A stretch of 64,000 bases of DNA from Candidatus Manganitrophus sp. (GCA_028865235.1 CP114561.1:2686001-2750000); one strand, 5' to 3'; numbered from the stretch's first letter, positions 1 through 9,942 are shown. A program made the numbers and translations. The notes: generated by a model from the sequence alone, not told the origin.

Positions 1-1641
1 AGGACCACTGGGTAGCCGATCTCGGCGGCGATCTCGGCCGCCTCCGCCTCGTTTTTTGCGAGCCGCGTTTCGACGATCGGAAGGGCATAGGCGGCGAGGA
101 GCTGTTTCGATTCCATCTCGGTCAGAAGGGTCCGGCCCGACTTGCGGGCTTTTTGAATCAACCGCTCGGCCGCGGCGCGATCGATCCCCTCCTCGGCGGC
201 CAGCACCGGCGTTTCGTAGAGGCTGCGGAGATTATAGCTGTAGCGCCACATGTAGTTGAAGGCGCGGACGGCGGTGTCGGGGTAGGAGAAGGTCGGGATT
301 CCGGCGCGGTTTAAGATCGTCACCCCGGCGGCGACGTCGGCCCCCCCATCCAGCTTGCCAGCAGCGGTTTTCCGTCGAGCCGGGCGAGCCCCTTGAGCCG
401 CTCGGCCGTCTGTGTCGGATCGGTCATCGCCTGGGGGGCGAGGACGGCGAGGAGGCCGTCGCTGTTCGGATCTTTCGCGGCGATCTCGACCGCCTGCGCG
501 TAGCGCTCGGCGCTGGCGTCGCCCAAGATGTCGATCGGGTTGCCGTGGCTCCAGTGGGGGGGAGAACTTGATTGAGCGCCTGAATCGTCTCCGGCGCCAG
601 TTCGGCCAGCGCTCCCCCGGTGAGAATCAACGCGTCGGTGGCGAGCACCGCCGGGCCGCCGGCGTTTGTCACGATCGTCAGCCGCGGTCCCTTGGGACGG
701 GGCTGTTTGGCGAGGACCTCCGCCATGTAAAAAAGGTCGGCGATGCTGTTCACCCGCAGAACGCCGGAGCGGCGGAAGGCGGCGTGGAGCACTTCATCGC
801 TTCCGGTGAGGGCGCCGGTGTGGGAGGCGGCCGCCTTGGCCGCCGCCTTCGTCCGTCCCGCCTTGATCACGATGATCGGTTTGGTCAGCGCGACTTCGCG
901 CGCCGCCGAAATAAAAGAGCGGGCGTCTCCAATCGACTCCATGTAGAGGACGATGCTCTGCGTCCGGGGATCTTCACCGAGATAGCCGATCAGATCTCCC
1001 CAGTTCACGTCGAGCATCGATCCGATCGAGACGAAGGCGGAGAAGCCGACCATCTCCTGAAGGCTCCAGTCGAGGATCGCCGTGCAAAGGGCCCCGCTCT
1101 GGCTGATGAAGCCGACACTCCCTGCCCGCGCCATGGTGCCGGCGAACGTCGCGTTCAATCCGGTGAGGGGGCTCATCACCCCGAGGCAGTTCGGGCCGAT
1201 GATCCGCATCTTTCCGCGGCGCGCCTCGGCGAGGATCTGCCGCTCCAATTCGACCCCGGCGGCTCCGGCCTCTTTGAAGCCGGCCGAGATGATGATCGCC
1301 CCCCGCGCGCCGGCTTGGACGCATTCGCGGATGATCCCCGGCACCGTCTTCGCCGGGGTGGCGATCACGGCGAGATCGACCCCCTCGGGCACTTCGGCAA
1401 TGCTCGGATAGGCCTTTATCCCCAAGACGCTCGAACGTTTCGGATTGATCGGAAAGACGACCCCGCCGAACGGGTTGCCGATGAGATTTCGAAGGATCGT
1501 CCTCCCGACGCTCCCTTCGCTTTCGGTCGCGCCGATGAGCGCGACCGTCCGCGGCGAGAAGAAAACGTCGAGGGGGTGATGGCGCCGCCGAAAAATGTCG
1601 TGGGCCGGTTCCCGCTCCGGGATCGGTTTGATCTTGGACAT
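1..1641 (-). CDS. ADP-forming acyl-CoA synthetase (acetate--CoA ligase type), partial, two frameshifts
   Basis: Cytoplasmic enzyme expected to interconvert acyl-CoA + ADP + Pi with acid + CoA + ATP. The N-terminal part shows the CoA-binding fold ([14 protein letters not shown], then FPINPKR) followed by a succinyl-CoA-ligase-like domain (GPNCLGV, then [19 protein letters not shown]). The C-terminal ATP-grasp part ([12 protein letters not shown]..., about positions 1-140) runs off the left edge. The frame breaks twice. A C7/G7 run at 557-563 and another at 341-347 each lack one base compared with the frame that keeps the family sequence ([16 protein letters not shown] and [14 protein letters not shown]). 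Both lie in homopolymers, so assembly error is likelier than decay. The ATG at 1641 is followed by the expected short arm. A protein acetyltransferase fusion of the Pat type cannot be excluded because the C-terminus is missing. Confidence 0.85.
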
Positions 1642-1679
1642 CGGTTTTCGCCTTTGTGTTGTTTCGCTCTTATATCATA

Positions 1680-2414
1680 TTACTTGATCCAAAAGCTTGC
1701 AAGCCGCCCGATCCCATATCCTGCCGCGGCGGCAAGACCCGCGATGCCGACCATCTCAAGCGCGCTGCGCCATCCCCTTTGGCCGACGAGGCGTCCCTTC
1801 AACCCGCCAAAGAGAAAAAGGGCGATAAGCGTGCCGGAAACGGAGAGGGGCATCGCCGCGTCGATCGAGAGGATCAGATAGGGGAGGACCGGAACGAGGC
1901 CGCCGAGGACGTAAGCGATCCCCATCACGAGCGCATTGCCGGCCGGCCCCTCCAGACTCGCCGGGGAGATGCCGAGCTCCTTGTGCGCCATGTCTTCCAG
2001 GAGAAGGGCTTTATCGCTCAGCAGCCGATTCGCAATGATCGCGATCTCCTCGTCGGGATAACCCCGCTCCCGGTACATCGCCCAGATCTCCCGCCGCTCT
2101 CCTTCCGGGTCTCTTGCAATCTGCTCCTCCTCTTCCCGGAGAAGGCGCTGAAGGTATTGCTTGTGCGATTTTGAAGAGAGATAGGAGCCGGCGGCCATCG
2201 ACAGCGATTCGACGACGATGATCACCACTCCGGAAATGACAACCGCCGCCCGGCTCTCCGTCCCTTCCGCGATTCCGGTGAGGGCGCCGAGGGTCGAGAT
2301 GAGACCGTCCTGGACCCCGAAAACCGCCTCCCGCAACCGGCTCCGGATCAGCCCGGAAATCCGCCGGGGTTCTTTTTCAGCCGACGGCTTTTTCTTATTT
2401 CGGTCCTTCGTCAT
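1680..2414 (-). CDS. VIT1/CCC1-family (Fe/Mn) membrane transporter
   Basis: About 244 residues. The VIT family moves Fe(II)/Mn(II) across membranes. Visible features are the family's first helix (REAVFGVQDGLISTLGALTG), a second hydrophobic segment (VVISGVVIIVVESLSMAAGSYLSSKS), a charged cytoplasmic metal-binding-like stretch rich in Glu (LLREEEEQIARDPEGERREIW) and three C-terminal membrane segments. I chose the ATG at 2414; a GTG start at 2465 would force translation through the palindromic repeat at 2424-2453. No clear ribosome site precedes 2414, so the start is uncertain. It follows the alcohol dehydrogenase on the same strand with a 66-base gap that contains the repeat, and so may be separately controlled. 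Confidence 0.85.
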   Translation of the reverse strand: MTKDRNKKKPSAEKEPRRISGLIRSRLREAVFGVQDGLISTLGALTGIAEGTESRAAVVISGVVIIVVESLSMAAGSYLSSKSHKQYLQRLLREEEEQIARDPEGERREIWAMYRERGYPDEEIAIIANRLLSDKALLLEDMAHKELGISPASLEGPAGNALVMGIAYVLGGLVPVLPYLILSIDAAMPLSVSGTLIALFLFGGLKGRLVGQRGWRSALEMVGIAGLAAAAGYGIGRLASFWIK

Positions 2415-2423
2415 CTGCGTCAC

Positions 2424-2453
2424 GGTAGGGGCGCAATATGTTGCGCCCCTACC
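2424..2453. repeat. REP-like palindrome (GTAGGGGC family)
   Basis: A perfect 13-bp inverted repeat, GGTAGGGGCGCAA, with a TATG loop. It sits in the short gap between two minus-strand genes. Its GTAGGGGC...GCCCCTAC frame is shared with elements at 33800, 35166 and 49455, which marks it as one copy of a dispersed family rather than a simple terminator. No U-run follows on either strand. Confidence 0.75.
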
Positions 2454-2480
2454 ATGCCCCTGCACGATGGGTGGGTTTCA

Positions 2481-3521
2481 TCACGCCGCCAACACGACCT
2501 TCAACGTCTTCTCCTTGGCGGCGTTCATGAAAGTATCATACGCCTTCATGATGTCGTTCAGGCCGAAGCGGTGGGTAATGAACTGCTTCGGCTGCAGCTT
2601 CCCGGACCGGACCATCTTGAGGAGCATCGGCGTCGTCTCGGTATCGACCAGCCGCGTCCTCAATGTGATGTTGTGCGACCAGAGGGTCTCCAGATGAAGG
2701 GGGGCCGGTTTTCCATGAACGCCGATGTTGGCGATGTGGCCGCCGGCGGCGACGATCTTCTGGCAAAGCTCGAAGGTCGCCGGAATGCCGACCGCTTCGA
2801 TCGCGACATCGACCCCTTTCCCCTGGGTCAGCCCCATGACGTTCTCCACGGCCCGGCCGTCGCTGCTATTGATCGTCTTTGTCGCGCCGAATTTCTTGGA
2901 GACCTCCAAACGGTTGTCGTCGAGATCGATCATGATGACCTCGGCGGGGGAGTAGAGTTGTGCCGTGGTCAACGCCGCCAGACCGATGGGACCGGCCCCG
3001 ACGATGGCGACGACATCTCCCGGTTTCACCTCGCCGTTCCGCACCCCGCACTCGAATCCGGTCGGAAGGATATCGCTCAACATCGTCAGCGCCTCCTCAT
3101 CCATCCCTTCCGGGATTTTGTAAAGGCTGGTATCGGCGAAGGGGATCCGGACATACTCCGCCTGGGTCCCGTCGATCGTGTTCCCCAAAATCCAGCCGCC
3201 GCCATTTTCACAGTGCGAATACATCCCCTTTTTACAGTTGGTGCAGCGGCCGCACGAGGTGATGCAGGAGATCAGAACCCGATCGCCGGGCCGGAAGCTC
3301 CCGACGGCGTCGCCGGTCTGGTCGATCACGCCGACCCCCTCATGTCCGAGGGTCCGACCGTCGGTGACGGTCGGGACGTCCCCCTTGAGGATGTGCAGAT
3401 CGGTCCCGCAAATCGTTGTCTTGGTGATTTTCACGATCGCATCGGTCGGCGCCTGGATCGCCGGCTTCGGTTTTTCTTCCAAGGCCCGTTTGCCGGGGCC
3501 GTGATACACAAGTGCTTTCAT
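2481..3521 (-). CDS. zinc-dependent alcohol dehydrogenase (MDR family)
   Basis: 346 residues, full family length. Medium-chain NAD(P)-dependent dehydrogenase oxidising an alcohol to an aldehyde or ketone in the cytoplasm. Catalytic zinc ligands are visible as C in TTICGTDLH and H/E in LGHEGVGV. The structural zinc site is the four-Cys cluster CGRCTNCKKGMYSHC. The nucleotide fold is VAIVGAGPIGLAA with an acidic IDLDDNR after it, suggesting NAD preference. The start ATG at 3521 has a strong AAAGGAGGT ribosome site. It lies directly downstream of a universal stress protein on the same strand (37-base gap) and so could be co-transcribed with the stress block. The substrate cannot be read from sequence. 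Confidence 0.92.
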   Translation of the reverse strand: MKALVYHGPGKRALEEKPKPAIQAPTDAIVKITKTTICGTDLHILKGDVPTVTDGRTLGHEGVGVIDQTGDAVGSFRPGDRVLISCITSCGRCTNCKKGMYSHCENGGGWILGNTIDGTQAEYVRIPFADTSLYKIPEGMDEEALTMLSDILPTGFECGVRNGEVKPGDVVAIVGAGPIGLAALTTAQLYSPAEVIMIDLDDNRLEVSKKFGATKTINSSDGRAVENVMGLTQGKGVDVAIEAVGIPATFELCQKIVAAGGHIANIGVHGKPAPLHLETLWSHNITLRTRLVDTETTPMLLKMVRSGKLQPKQFITHRFGLNDIMKAYDTFMNAAKEKTLKVVLAA

Positions 3522-3558
3522 GATAGACCTCCTTTACAGATTTGCTTCTACAGTGTCC

Positions 3559-4032
3559 TCATTTTTTTGCAGCCTGCTCCACTCTTTTTTCTCGGACGAT
3601 GAAAACCGGGCAAGGCGCTTCGCGCGCCACCCGCTCGGCGACGCTCCCCATCACAACGTGCGAGAGGCCTTTGCGGCCATGCGTCCCCATGACGATCAGG
3701 TCGGCGCCGATCTCTTTTGCCGTTCGGATGATCTCGATGGACGGGCTCCCTTCTTTAAAAATCGTCTCAACCGGAAGACCCTCCTTCCGAATTTCATTGC
3801 TGATGGCGTCCAGATTTTTTATCTCCTCCTGTTTGAAATCCTGGAGCCATTGATAGACCTCGGGGTAGGAGCCGAGCGACGTCTCTGCCGGGTAGAAGAA
3901 AGGAGATTCGAAGATGTGGAGGAGGGTCATCCGTCCCTTCGTTTTTTTAGAGAGGTCGATCGCGTATCCAATCGCCTCCTTCGAGCAGGCCGAGAAATCG
4001 GTCGCCACCAGAAGATGTTCCAGTTTGATCAT
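3559..4032 (-). CDS. universal stress protein (UspA family)
   Basis: 157 residues. Small cytoplasmic ATP-binding stress protein. Visible are the N-terminal strand LLVATDFSACSKEA and the C-terminal nucleotide-binding signature GTHGRKGLSHVVMGSVAERVAREAPCPVFIVR, i.e. the G-2X-G-9X-G-S/T pattern of ATP-binding Usp proteins. The ATG at 4032 is preceded by GAGGAGG and overlaps the stop of the P-type ATPase by four bases (ATGA), so it is translationally coupled to the pump. One of three Usp genes in this block. Confidence 0.93.
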   Translation of the reverse strand: MIKLEHLLVATDFSACSKEAIGYAIDLSKKTKGRMTLLHIFESPFFYPAETSLGSYPEVYQWLQDFKQEEIKNLDAISNEIRKEGLPVETIFKEGSPSIEIIRTAKEIGADLIVMGTHGRKGLSHVVMGSVAERVAREAPCPVFIVREKRVEQAAKK

Positions 4033-6730
4033 TTGTTCCCTCCTCTTGTATGTGCGAGCAACCATTTTTCCCCCTCCACAGCGAAATAAACCGTCGAGGC
4101 GACCCCGATGCAGGCGAACAGCTCGCCCGCCGTCAGCGCCGTTGTTTTGAAGAGTTCCTGAAGCGGCGGCAGATAGGTGATGGCCAGTTGAAGAGAGAGG
4201 GTCAGAACGGCGGCTCCCAACAGATGTGGATTGGAGAAGAGGCCGATCCGCCAGAGAGGATCGCGCTCCGAGCGGATCGCCAAGACATGAAACATCTGAA
4301 AGAGCATCAACGTCAGGAAGGCGATCGTCTGCGCGTGCACCAGATCCCGCGTCCGAACCGCCCAGGCGAAGAGGGCGATCGTTCCGAGCCCCATCAGCAA
4401 TCCGACCCAGACAATATGAAGGCCGAGGCCGCCGGCGAAGAGGCTCTCTTCGGGGGACCGCGGCGCTCTTCGCATGACGTCCCGTTCGGGGGGCTCCAGG
4501 CCGAGGGCGAGGGCGGGGAGGCCGTCGGTGACGAGGTTCGTCCAGAGGATCTGGATCGGAAGGAGCGGGAGGGGAAGGGCGAAGAGGATCGCAAAGAGCA
4601 TGATCAAAATTTCGCCGCTGTTGGTGGAGAGGATATACCGGGTGAATTTCCGGATGTTGTCATAGATGATCCGCCCTTCCTCCACCGCCGAGACGATCGT
4701 CGCGAAGTTGTCATCTAGCAAGATCATCTCGGCGGCTTCCCGCGCGACGTCGGTCCCGCTCTGTCCCATCGCCACGCCGATATCGGCGGCCCGCAGCGCG
4801 GGAGCGTCGTTCACCCCGTCGCCCGTCATCGCGACGATCTCTCCCCTGCGTTTGAGCGCCTCGACAATCTTCACCTTGTGTTCGGGGGCGACCCGGGCGT
4901 AGATCGAGATCTTCTCGACCATCGGCTCCAGCGCTTCGGGGCTGAGCCGGGCCAATTCCTCCCCGGTCAGGACCTGCTCACCGGTTTCCTTGATACCCAA
5001 CTGGGCGGCAATCGCCTCGGCGGTAATCCGATGGTCCCCCGTGATCATCACCGGACGAATCCCCGCGGCTCGGCAGCGGTGGACCGCTTCCGCCGCTTCG
5101 GGCCGCAAGGGATCGATCATTCCGAAGAGGCCGAGAAAGGTCAACTCTTCTTCGACCCCACGGAGATCGGAAGGGTCGATGTCGATCCGGTTTTTCACTT
5201 TCCGCATGCCGCATGCCAGAAGACGGAGTCCGGCGCCGGCGAGCTCTTGGTGTATCCGGGCGATCTCCTCCCGGTGATGATCGCTCAAGGGGACCGGCTT
5301 TTCATCTTGAATGATAAAAGCCGATCGTCGGAGAACCTCTTCAAGCCCCCCCTTGGTGAAGACCCAGCGCTTCTCTTCCAGATCTTCATGGAGCGTTGTC
5401 ATCATTTTGCGGGACGAGTCGAAGGGAATCTCCGCGATGCGGGGATATCGGCGTTCGAGCGTCTCTTTCCAGAGGCCCGCCTTGCCGGCGACGGTGAGGA
5501 GGGCTCCCTCCGTCGGATCGCCGAGCACCGTCCACTCGCGCCCGCGAAGCTCGAGACGGGCATTCGAGCAGAGAACCGCGGCGCGGAGAAGATGGAGAAG
5601 CGGTTGATCGGTCAACGGATCGAACATTTTCCCTTTTTGTAAAGGTGCCCTTCCGGCCGGTACCCGCTTCCGGAGACCTGCACCCGGCGGCCGTCGACAT
5701 AGATGGCCTCGACCGACATCACATTCTGCGTCAATGTCCCGGTCTTGTCGGTGCAGATCGTCGTGACGCTTCCGAGTGTTTCGACGGCGGGAAGTTTGCG
5801 GATGAGGGCGTTGCGCCGGACCATCCGCTGGGCGCCGAGGGCGAGGACAATGGTGACCATCGCCGGAAGCCCCTCCGGGATGGCGGCGACCGCCAGGCTG
5901 ATCGCGGTGAGGAGCATCGTCTCCATTGGTTCTCCCCGGAGCAGTCCGGCGACGAAGATCACCGCCGTTACGATTAACGCCGCAGCGGCGAGCCTTTTTC
6001 CCATCGAGGCGAGCCGGCGCTGCAGCGGGGTCTTCCGGTCTTCCACCGTCTGGAGAAGGGAGGCGATCTTCCCGAGCTCCGTCCGCATGCCGGTCTCAGT
6101 GATCACAGCCGAGCCGTGCCCCGTCATAACGACGGTTCCCATGAAGATCCGGTTGATCTGATCTCCCAGCGGAACCTCCCTCTGGTTTAAAGGTTTGAGC
6201 TCCTTGCCGACTGGGACCGATTCGCCGGTAAGTTGAGACTCATCGACTTTGAGCTGAACCGTCTCGATCAGCCGCCCGTCGGCGGGGACTTTCTGTCCCG
6301 CCTCCACGGCGACGATGTCTCCGGGAACCAAGTCCCGGGAGGGAATTTGGAGGTAGGCCCCCTCCCGCCGGACGACGACCTGCGGCTGCTCCAGTTTTTT
6401 TAAGGCAGAGAGGGCCCGCTCGGCCCGGTATTCCTGGCTGAAGCCGAGCGCGGCGTTGAGGAGTACGATCACCAGGATCATCGCGGTGTCGGTAAACTCT
6501 CCGATCCACCAGGAGATCGCGGCGGCGATGAGAAGGATCAGAATCATCACGTCGGTGAATTGACTGAGGAGGATCGACCAGGGGCTTTTCCTCTCGGTCT
6601 CTTTGAGGGTGTTCTGACCGTAATCCGACAGTCGCCGCGCGGCCTCGGCGTGAGAAAGCCCCTCGGGCGCGCTCTCCAGCACGGTCAGCGTCTGCGCTGC
6701 GGTCAATTGATGCCACGGTTTTTCGTTCAC
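4029..6730 (-). CDS. Ca2+-type (P2A) P-type ATPase, one frameshift
   Basis: About 900 residues after repair of one base. Membrane pump exporting a divalent cation at the cost of ATP. Motifs in order: LTGESVP actuator loop, AAIPEGLPAMVT in M4 (the PEGL calcium-site motif), DKTGTLTQN phosphorylation site, TGDGVNDAPALRAADIGVAMG hinge, and WTNLVTDGLPALALG in M6, which carries the N-x-x-T-D calcium ligands. This points to Ca2+ (or Mn2+, which many P2A pumps also carry). The frame breaks at the A4/T4 run 5627-5630: one extra A joins LYKKGK to MFDPLTDQ. It starts with GTG at 6730 and overlaps the upstream Usp stop by four bases (GTGA), and its own stop overlaps the next Usp start, so Usp-pump-Usp form one coupled unit. 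Confidence 0.9.
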
Positions 6731-7185
6731 GCCGGTCTCCTCGACTCAGCCAGGGGAATGGAGAGAACGGCACAAGGGGCGATGCGGACGACCTTTTCGG
6801 CGGTGCTGCCGAAGAAAATTTTCTCCAACTCGCCGCTGCCGCCGTAGCGTCCCATCACGATCAGGTCGATCTGCTCCTGCCGGGTGGCCCGGACGATCTC
6901 TTGGAACGGGAGACCGGTGACGATTTTCCGGTCGGCGGGGACGCCGTCCGTCTCCTTCGCCAGGAATTCCCGGAGGCGACGGCGCGCCGTCGCCTGGAGC
7001 GATTTCTCGTCGATTTCGTCGGGGGTCAGACCGATTTCACGGGCGGTCTCCAACGCCCGGCGGTCGATCACATGGAGGAGATGGAGGGTCGCTCCGGAGG
7101 AACGGGCCAGGGAGACGGCCGCGCGGTACGCTTCGAGCGAGCAGGGAGAAAAATCGATGGGGACAAGGATCTGTTTAAAGGCCAT
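6727..7185 (-). CDS. universal stress protein (UspA family)
   Basis: 152 residues from the ATG at 7185 (MAFKQILVPIDFSPCS). The ATP-binding signature MGRYGGSGELEKIFFGSTAEKVVR is present, with the glycine and G-S/T positions of the family. It is the first gene of the coupled Usp-ATPase-Usp unit: its TGA overlaps the GTG of the pump. An upstream in-frame extension to 7260 has no Usp homology and was rejected as the start. Confidence 0.92.
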   Translation of the reverse strand: MAFKQILVPIDFSPCSLEAYRAAVSLARSSGATLHLLHVIDRRALETAREIGLTPDEIDEKSLQATARRRLREFLAKETDGVPADRKIVTGLPFQEIVRATRQEQIDLIVMGRYGGSGELEKIFFGSTAEKVVRIAPCAVLSIPLAESRRPA

Positions 7186-7335
7186 CTTGATTCCCCCGGT
7201 TGCGATGAAGATCATCGATCCACATGTTGCAATTCTCCCGCAACAGGGTCGGGGGGACAATCCCCCAAAGGGGGTATTTCAGGGACGTGAGGCGTGAAGC
7301 GTCAGGCGTGGGGTAAAAGAGAGCCGTCTTTTGAC

Positions 7336-7821
7336 TTACCGTTTACGTCTCACCGATTTTGAGCCCCCTTTTGCAGCGGTCATCGTTAGGACCGGGCAAG
7401 GGGCGAGGTGGACGACCCGGTCCGCGACGCTTCCGAGAAGGAAGTGTCCGACCCCAGTTCGTCCGCGGGTTCCCATGACGATGAGATCGATCTTCTTTTT
7501 GCCGGCCCAGGCGAGGATTTCCTCATAGGGGACCCCGCGGGTGAGATGGGCTTCGACCGTGGCGCCGTTCTGCTCCAGCTTCGCGCGGGCGTTCTCGAGC
7601 AGAGAAGAGGCGATGGTCTTGAGCGCTTCGCCGTGGTTGATGACCGTCATCGTGTCGGTCACGCTGTAGGGGAACGGCTCGACCACGTGGAGGAGAACGA
7701 TCTCGGCTTGAAAGCCGTCCGCCAGCATCGCAGCGTAATCGGCGGCCTGCTCGGAGTGGGGCGAGAAATCGGTCGGAACCAAGATCTTCCGGATCGCTTG
7801 CCGTCTGGACGGTTTTTCCAT
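7336..7821 (-). CDS. universal stress protein (UspA family)
   Basis: 161 residues, MEKPSRRQAIRKILVPTDFSPHSEQA, ending with the nucleotide-binding signature MGTRGRTGVGHFLLGSVADRVVHLAPCPVL. The start at 7821 has an AAGGA site. It is separated from the next Usp by about 150 bases that include a G-rich stretch but no gene, and from the upstream CBS gene by only 14 bases, so it probably shares the CBS transcript. Three Usp genes within 4 kb, two of them coupled to a cation pump, suggest a stress or energy-limitation regulon. Confidence 0.93.
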   Translation of the reverse strand: MEKPSRRQAIRKILVPTDFSPHSEQAADYAAMLADGFQAEIVLLHVVEPFPYSVTDTMTVINHGEALKTIASSLLENARAKLEQNGATVEAHLTRGVPYEEILAWAGKKKIDLIVMGTRGRTGVGHFLLGSVADRVVHLAPCPVLTMTAAKGGSKSVRRKR

Positions 7822-7835
7822 ATCGGTCCTTTATT

Positions 7836-8285
7836 TTAAGAGCGTACACTTTGGTATCGTTCAATGAGATAGAGACAGTACCGCAGCGCATCGAGCTCGC
7901 TGAAGATCCCGACGACATGCTGCTTTGAATCGACGACCGGAACGGCGCCGATCTTGTGTTCTACCATGAGCCGGACCCCCTCGGCAAGAGGGGTTGTCTT
8001 CTCGACGGTATAAAGATGGGTCGCCATGATCTCCGTGACCGGAAGCCGAAGCTGGCGCCGCTCTTCCTCGCGGTGCTGGGCGGCGATGCTCGCTTTCCCG
8101 AGGAGCTGGCGAATATCCCGGTCGGAGACCATCCCGACCACCTTCCCGTGAGAGACGACCGGCAGATGGCGGATGTCATGCTCAAACATCAGGACCAGCC
8201 CCTCTCCGATCGTCTGGTCGGAGCGGATCGTGACCGGATCGGGGGTCATTCGGTCCTCCATGGTCATCTTCTCTTCTTGTTGCAT
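7836..8285 (-). CDS. tandem CBS-domain protein
   Basis: 149 residues consisting of two CBS repeats: MTPDPVTIRSDQTIGEGLVLMFEHDIRHLPVV and IMATHLYTVEKTTPLAEGVRLMVEHKIGAVPVVD, each followed by a V-GMVS-D/VGIFSELD end. CBS pairs bind adenine nucleotides and act as energy sensors. The ATG at 8285 has a GGGAGGA site at seven bases. It belongs to the same minus-strand run as the Usp genes, and is a stand-alone module with no catalytic domain. Confidence 0.9.
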   Translation of the reverse strand: MQQEEKMTMEDRMTPDPVTIRSDQTIGEGLVLMFEHDIRHLPVVSHGKVVGMVSDRDIRQLLGKASIAAQHREEERRQLRLPVTEIMATHLYTVEKTTPLAEGVRLMVEHKIGAVPVVDSKQHVVGIFSELDALRYCLYLIERYQSVRS

Positions 8286-8309
8286 GGGTAGTCCTCCCTT
8301 TTATGATTT

Positions 8310-9247
8310 CTATAGACGTTTCCAATGGACCCGATTTTTCCCCGGGTGTTTGCCCTGCGTCAAAAGCTGATCGGCCAAACGGATCAGCCCCTCTCCCTCG
8401 TCCGCGTCCCAAGGGTAGCTGGCGACGGCGATCCGGACGGTCAGGTGATTCTCCGGCTCTTCCGGCGCGTGTGGAAAAATTGAATCTTGGGCCGCAACAC
8501 GGAGCCGCTCCGCCATGGAGACGGCGGTCTGCTTCTCCGTTTCGAGGAGGAGGACCAGGAAAGCCTCGCTGCCGTAGCGGGTGATGAGGTCGGTCTCGCG
8601 TGTGTGATTCAGAATCAAGGCCGCCGTCCGGTGGATGACTTCGTCCGCTCGGGAAGGTCGGTCGAGAGGATCCCCCTTAAGAAAATCGTCGATTGCAATC
8701 ATCATCAGTGAAAGGGGGCGACGGTGGCGCTCCGCCCGCTTGATCTCGCGTCGGAGCTGATGCTCGAAAAAGCGGAAATGATAAAGGCCGGTCCGCTCAT
8801 CCAGGATGGCTTCCATCACCCCGGCCTCTTTCATCTCTTTGGTTTGAGTGATCTCGCGCATCACGCCGATGGCGCACCCGGAGGGAGCGGCGGCGGGATG
8901 AACCGGCAGGGAACCGTAATGGGTCGAAACAAGGATCGCCTCTCCTTGCTTGGTCCGTATCTGGAGAGAGGCCTGCAGGGCCGATGCGGGGTGGGCGAGG
9001 GTCGATTGGCCGGGGCAGGTCGATTCACAGATCGCCCCCCTTCTTGGCGGCGGCATCCGAAAAGAAGAAGGCATTGTTGTTTGCCGACCACCTCTTCCCG
9101 GTTCCAGCCGGTCATCACCTCCATCGCCCGGTTCATCGCCTGGATGACCCCCTTCGCATCGACGAGGAAGAGGCCGTCGGGACAGAACTCGAAGATCTCC
9201 CGGAAGAGTTCGTCTCCACGATGCGTCACGTTGGACACCCTTTCCAT
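8310..9247 (-). CDS. PAS domain protein with degenerate GGDEF domain, one frameshift
   Basis: About 312 residues after repair. The N-terminal PAS domain is seen in FREIFEFCPDGLFLVDAKG and MEVMTGWNREEVVGK. A GGDEF-type cyclase fold follows (LDERTGLYHFRFFEHQLRREI, SLMMIAIDDF). The signature position reads RYGSEAFLVLL instead of R-[YF]-G-G-D/E-E-F, so GGDEF has become GSEAF and cyclase activity is unlikely. It may be a GTP- or protein-binding sensor. The frame breaks at the G6 run 9035-9040; one extra G continues the PAS-to-linker sequence (RRQEGGAICES). The start at 9247 has GGAGG eight bases upstream. It is flanked by two CBS-protein genes. Confidence 0.8.
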
Positions 9248-9272
9248 TCGTTCCCTCCGGTCGATTGGCTCC

Positions 9273-9713
9273 TCAGAAACAACTCGGCCCAAGAAGTTCT
9301 TCCAAGTATCCGTTCAAAAGGTCGCGCCGCGCGACCATCCCGACCAACCGATTGTCCCAATCGACCACCGGCACACGGATCAAGTGATTTTGTTGGATAA
9401 ACCGCCCGATTTCCAGGGCCGGGCAGTCGGTCGAGACGGAGTGGGGGTGCTTCATGATCTCCTCGGCCGAAAGGTGGGTGACATCGACGCCGGTCAGGAG
9501 GGCGTCGAGAAGATCATACTCGCTCACGATACCGATGAGCCTCATCTCGTCATCCACAACCGGAACGCTTCCGAAGTTTCCGTTGACCATGCACGAGAGG
9601 ATCGCGTCACACTTCGTCTCTTTTTTAAAGAAGACCACGGCCCGCTCCATCAAATCGAGGGCTGTCGTCTGCCGGAGCGGCTTGGCTCCTATCTTCAAAT
9701 CGTTCTTTCTCAT
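9273..9713 (-). CDS. tandem CBS-domain protein
   Basis: 146 residues from the ATG at 9713 (MRKNDLKIGAKP), which has GAGAGGGA upstream; an ATG ten codons earlier lacks one. Two CBS repeats are visible: ILSCMVNGNFGSVPVVDDEMRLIGIVSEYDLL and IGRFIQQNHLIRVPVVDWDNRLVGMVARRDLL. Likely adenine-nucleotide sensor, as for the other CBS protein nearby. It heads the long minus-strand run and faces away from the receiver gene at 9940, so the 226-base gap should hold promoters for both. Confidence 0.88.
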   Translation of the reverse strand: MRKNDLKIGAKPLRQTTALDLMERAVVFFKKETKCDAILSCMVNGNFGSVPVVDDEMRLIGIVSEYDLLDALLTGVDVTHLSAEEIMKHPHSVSTDCPALEIGRFIQQNHLIRVPVVDWDNRLVGMVARRDLLNGYLEELLGPSCF

Positions 9714-9924
9714 GGCAGTCCCTCTCAAAGCTTCTTCCCTCATCTTTACATAACATAAAGAGCAAATAGGATGCCAACAGGACCCCGAAGGTAAAAATAG
9801 CTTTCACCTTTAAATACAATTGGTTAATAGATGATAAAGAGTTATGGAGAGGACTGCGTCCCGCCCGTTTGTCTACTTGAATGGACAGCGCATTGGATCG
9901 AAAGATCTCTAAGGACAACGATCT

Positions 9925-9942
9925 TGTATACTATTCAGTATG
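9925..9942. promoter_or_regulatory. palindrome overlapping the receiver-gene start
   Basis: TTGTATACT-N4-AGTATG, with ATACT/AGTAT as perfect arms around ATTC. The last arm overlaps the ATG of the receiver protein at 9940. The same 9+6 base pattern recurs at 28543-28560 in the divergent spacer between the secreted paralogue and the OB-fold gene. It could be a shared operator or a -10-like coincidence. Confidence 0.35.

Noticed and set aside
412..1881. A long plus-strand open frame opposite the acyl-CoA synthetase
   Set aside because: Arg/Gly/Pro-rich and antisense to clear family motifs; a GC-rich shadow frame.
5612..5627. P-type ATPase as two separate genes with a short overlap
   Set aside because: The second half would start in the middle of the catalytic domain; one extra A joins both parts into a full-length pump.
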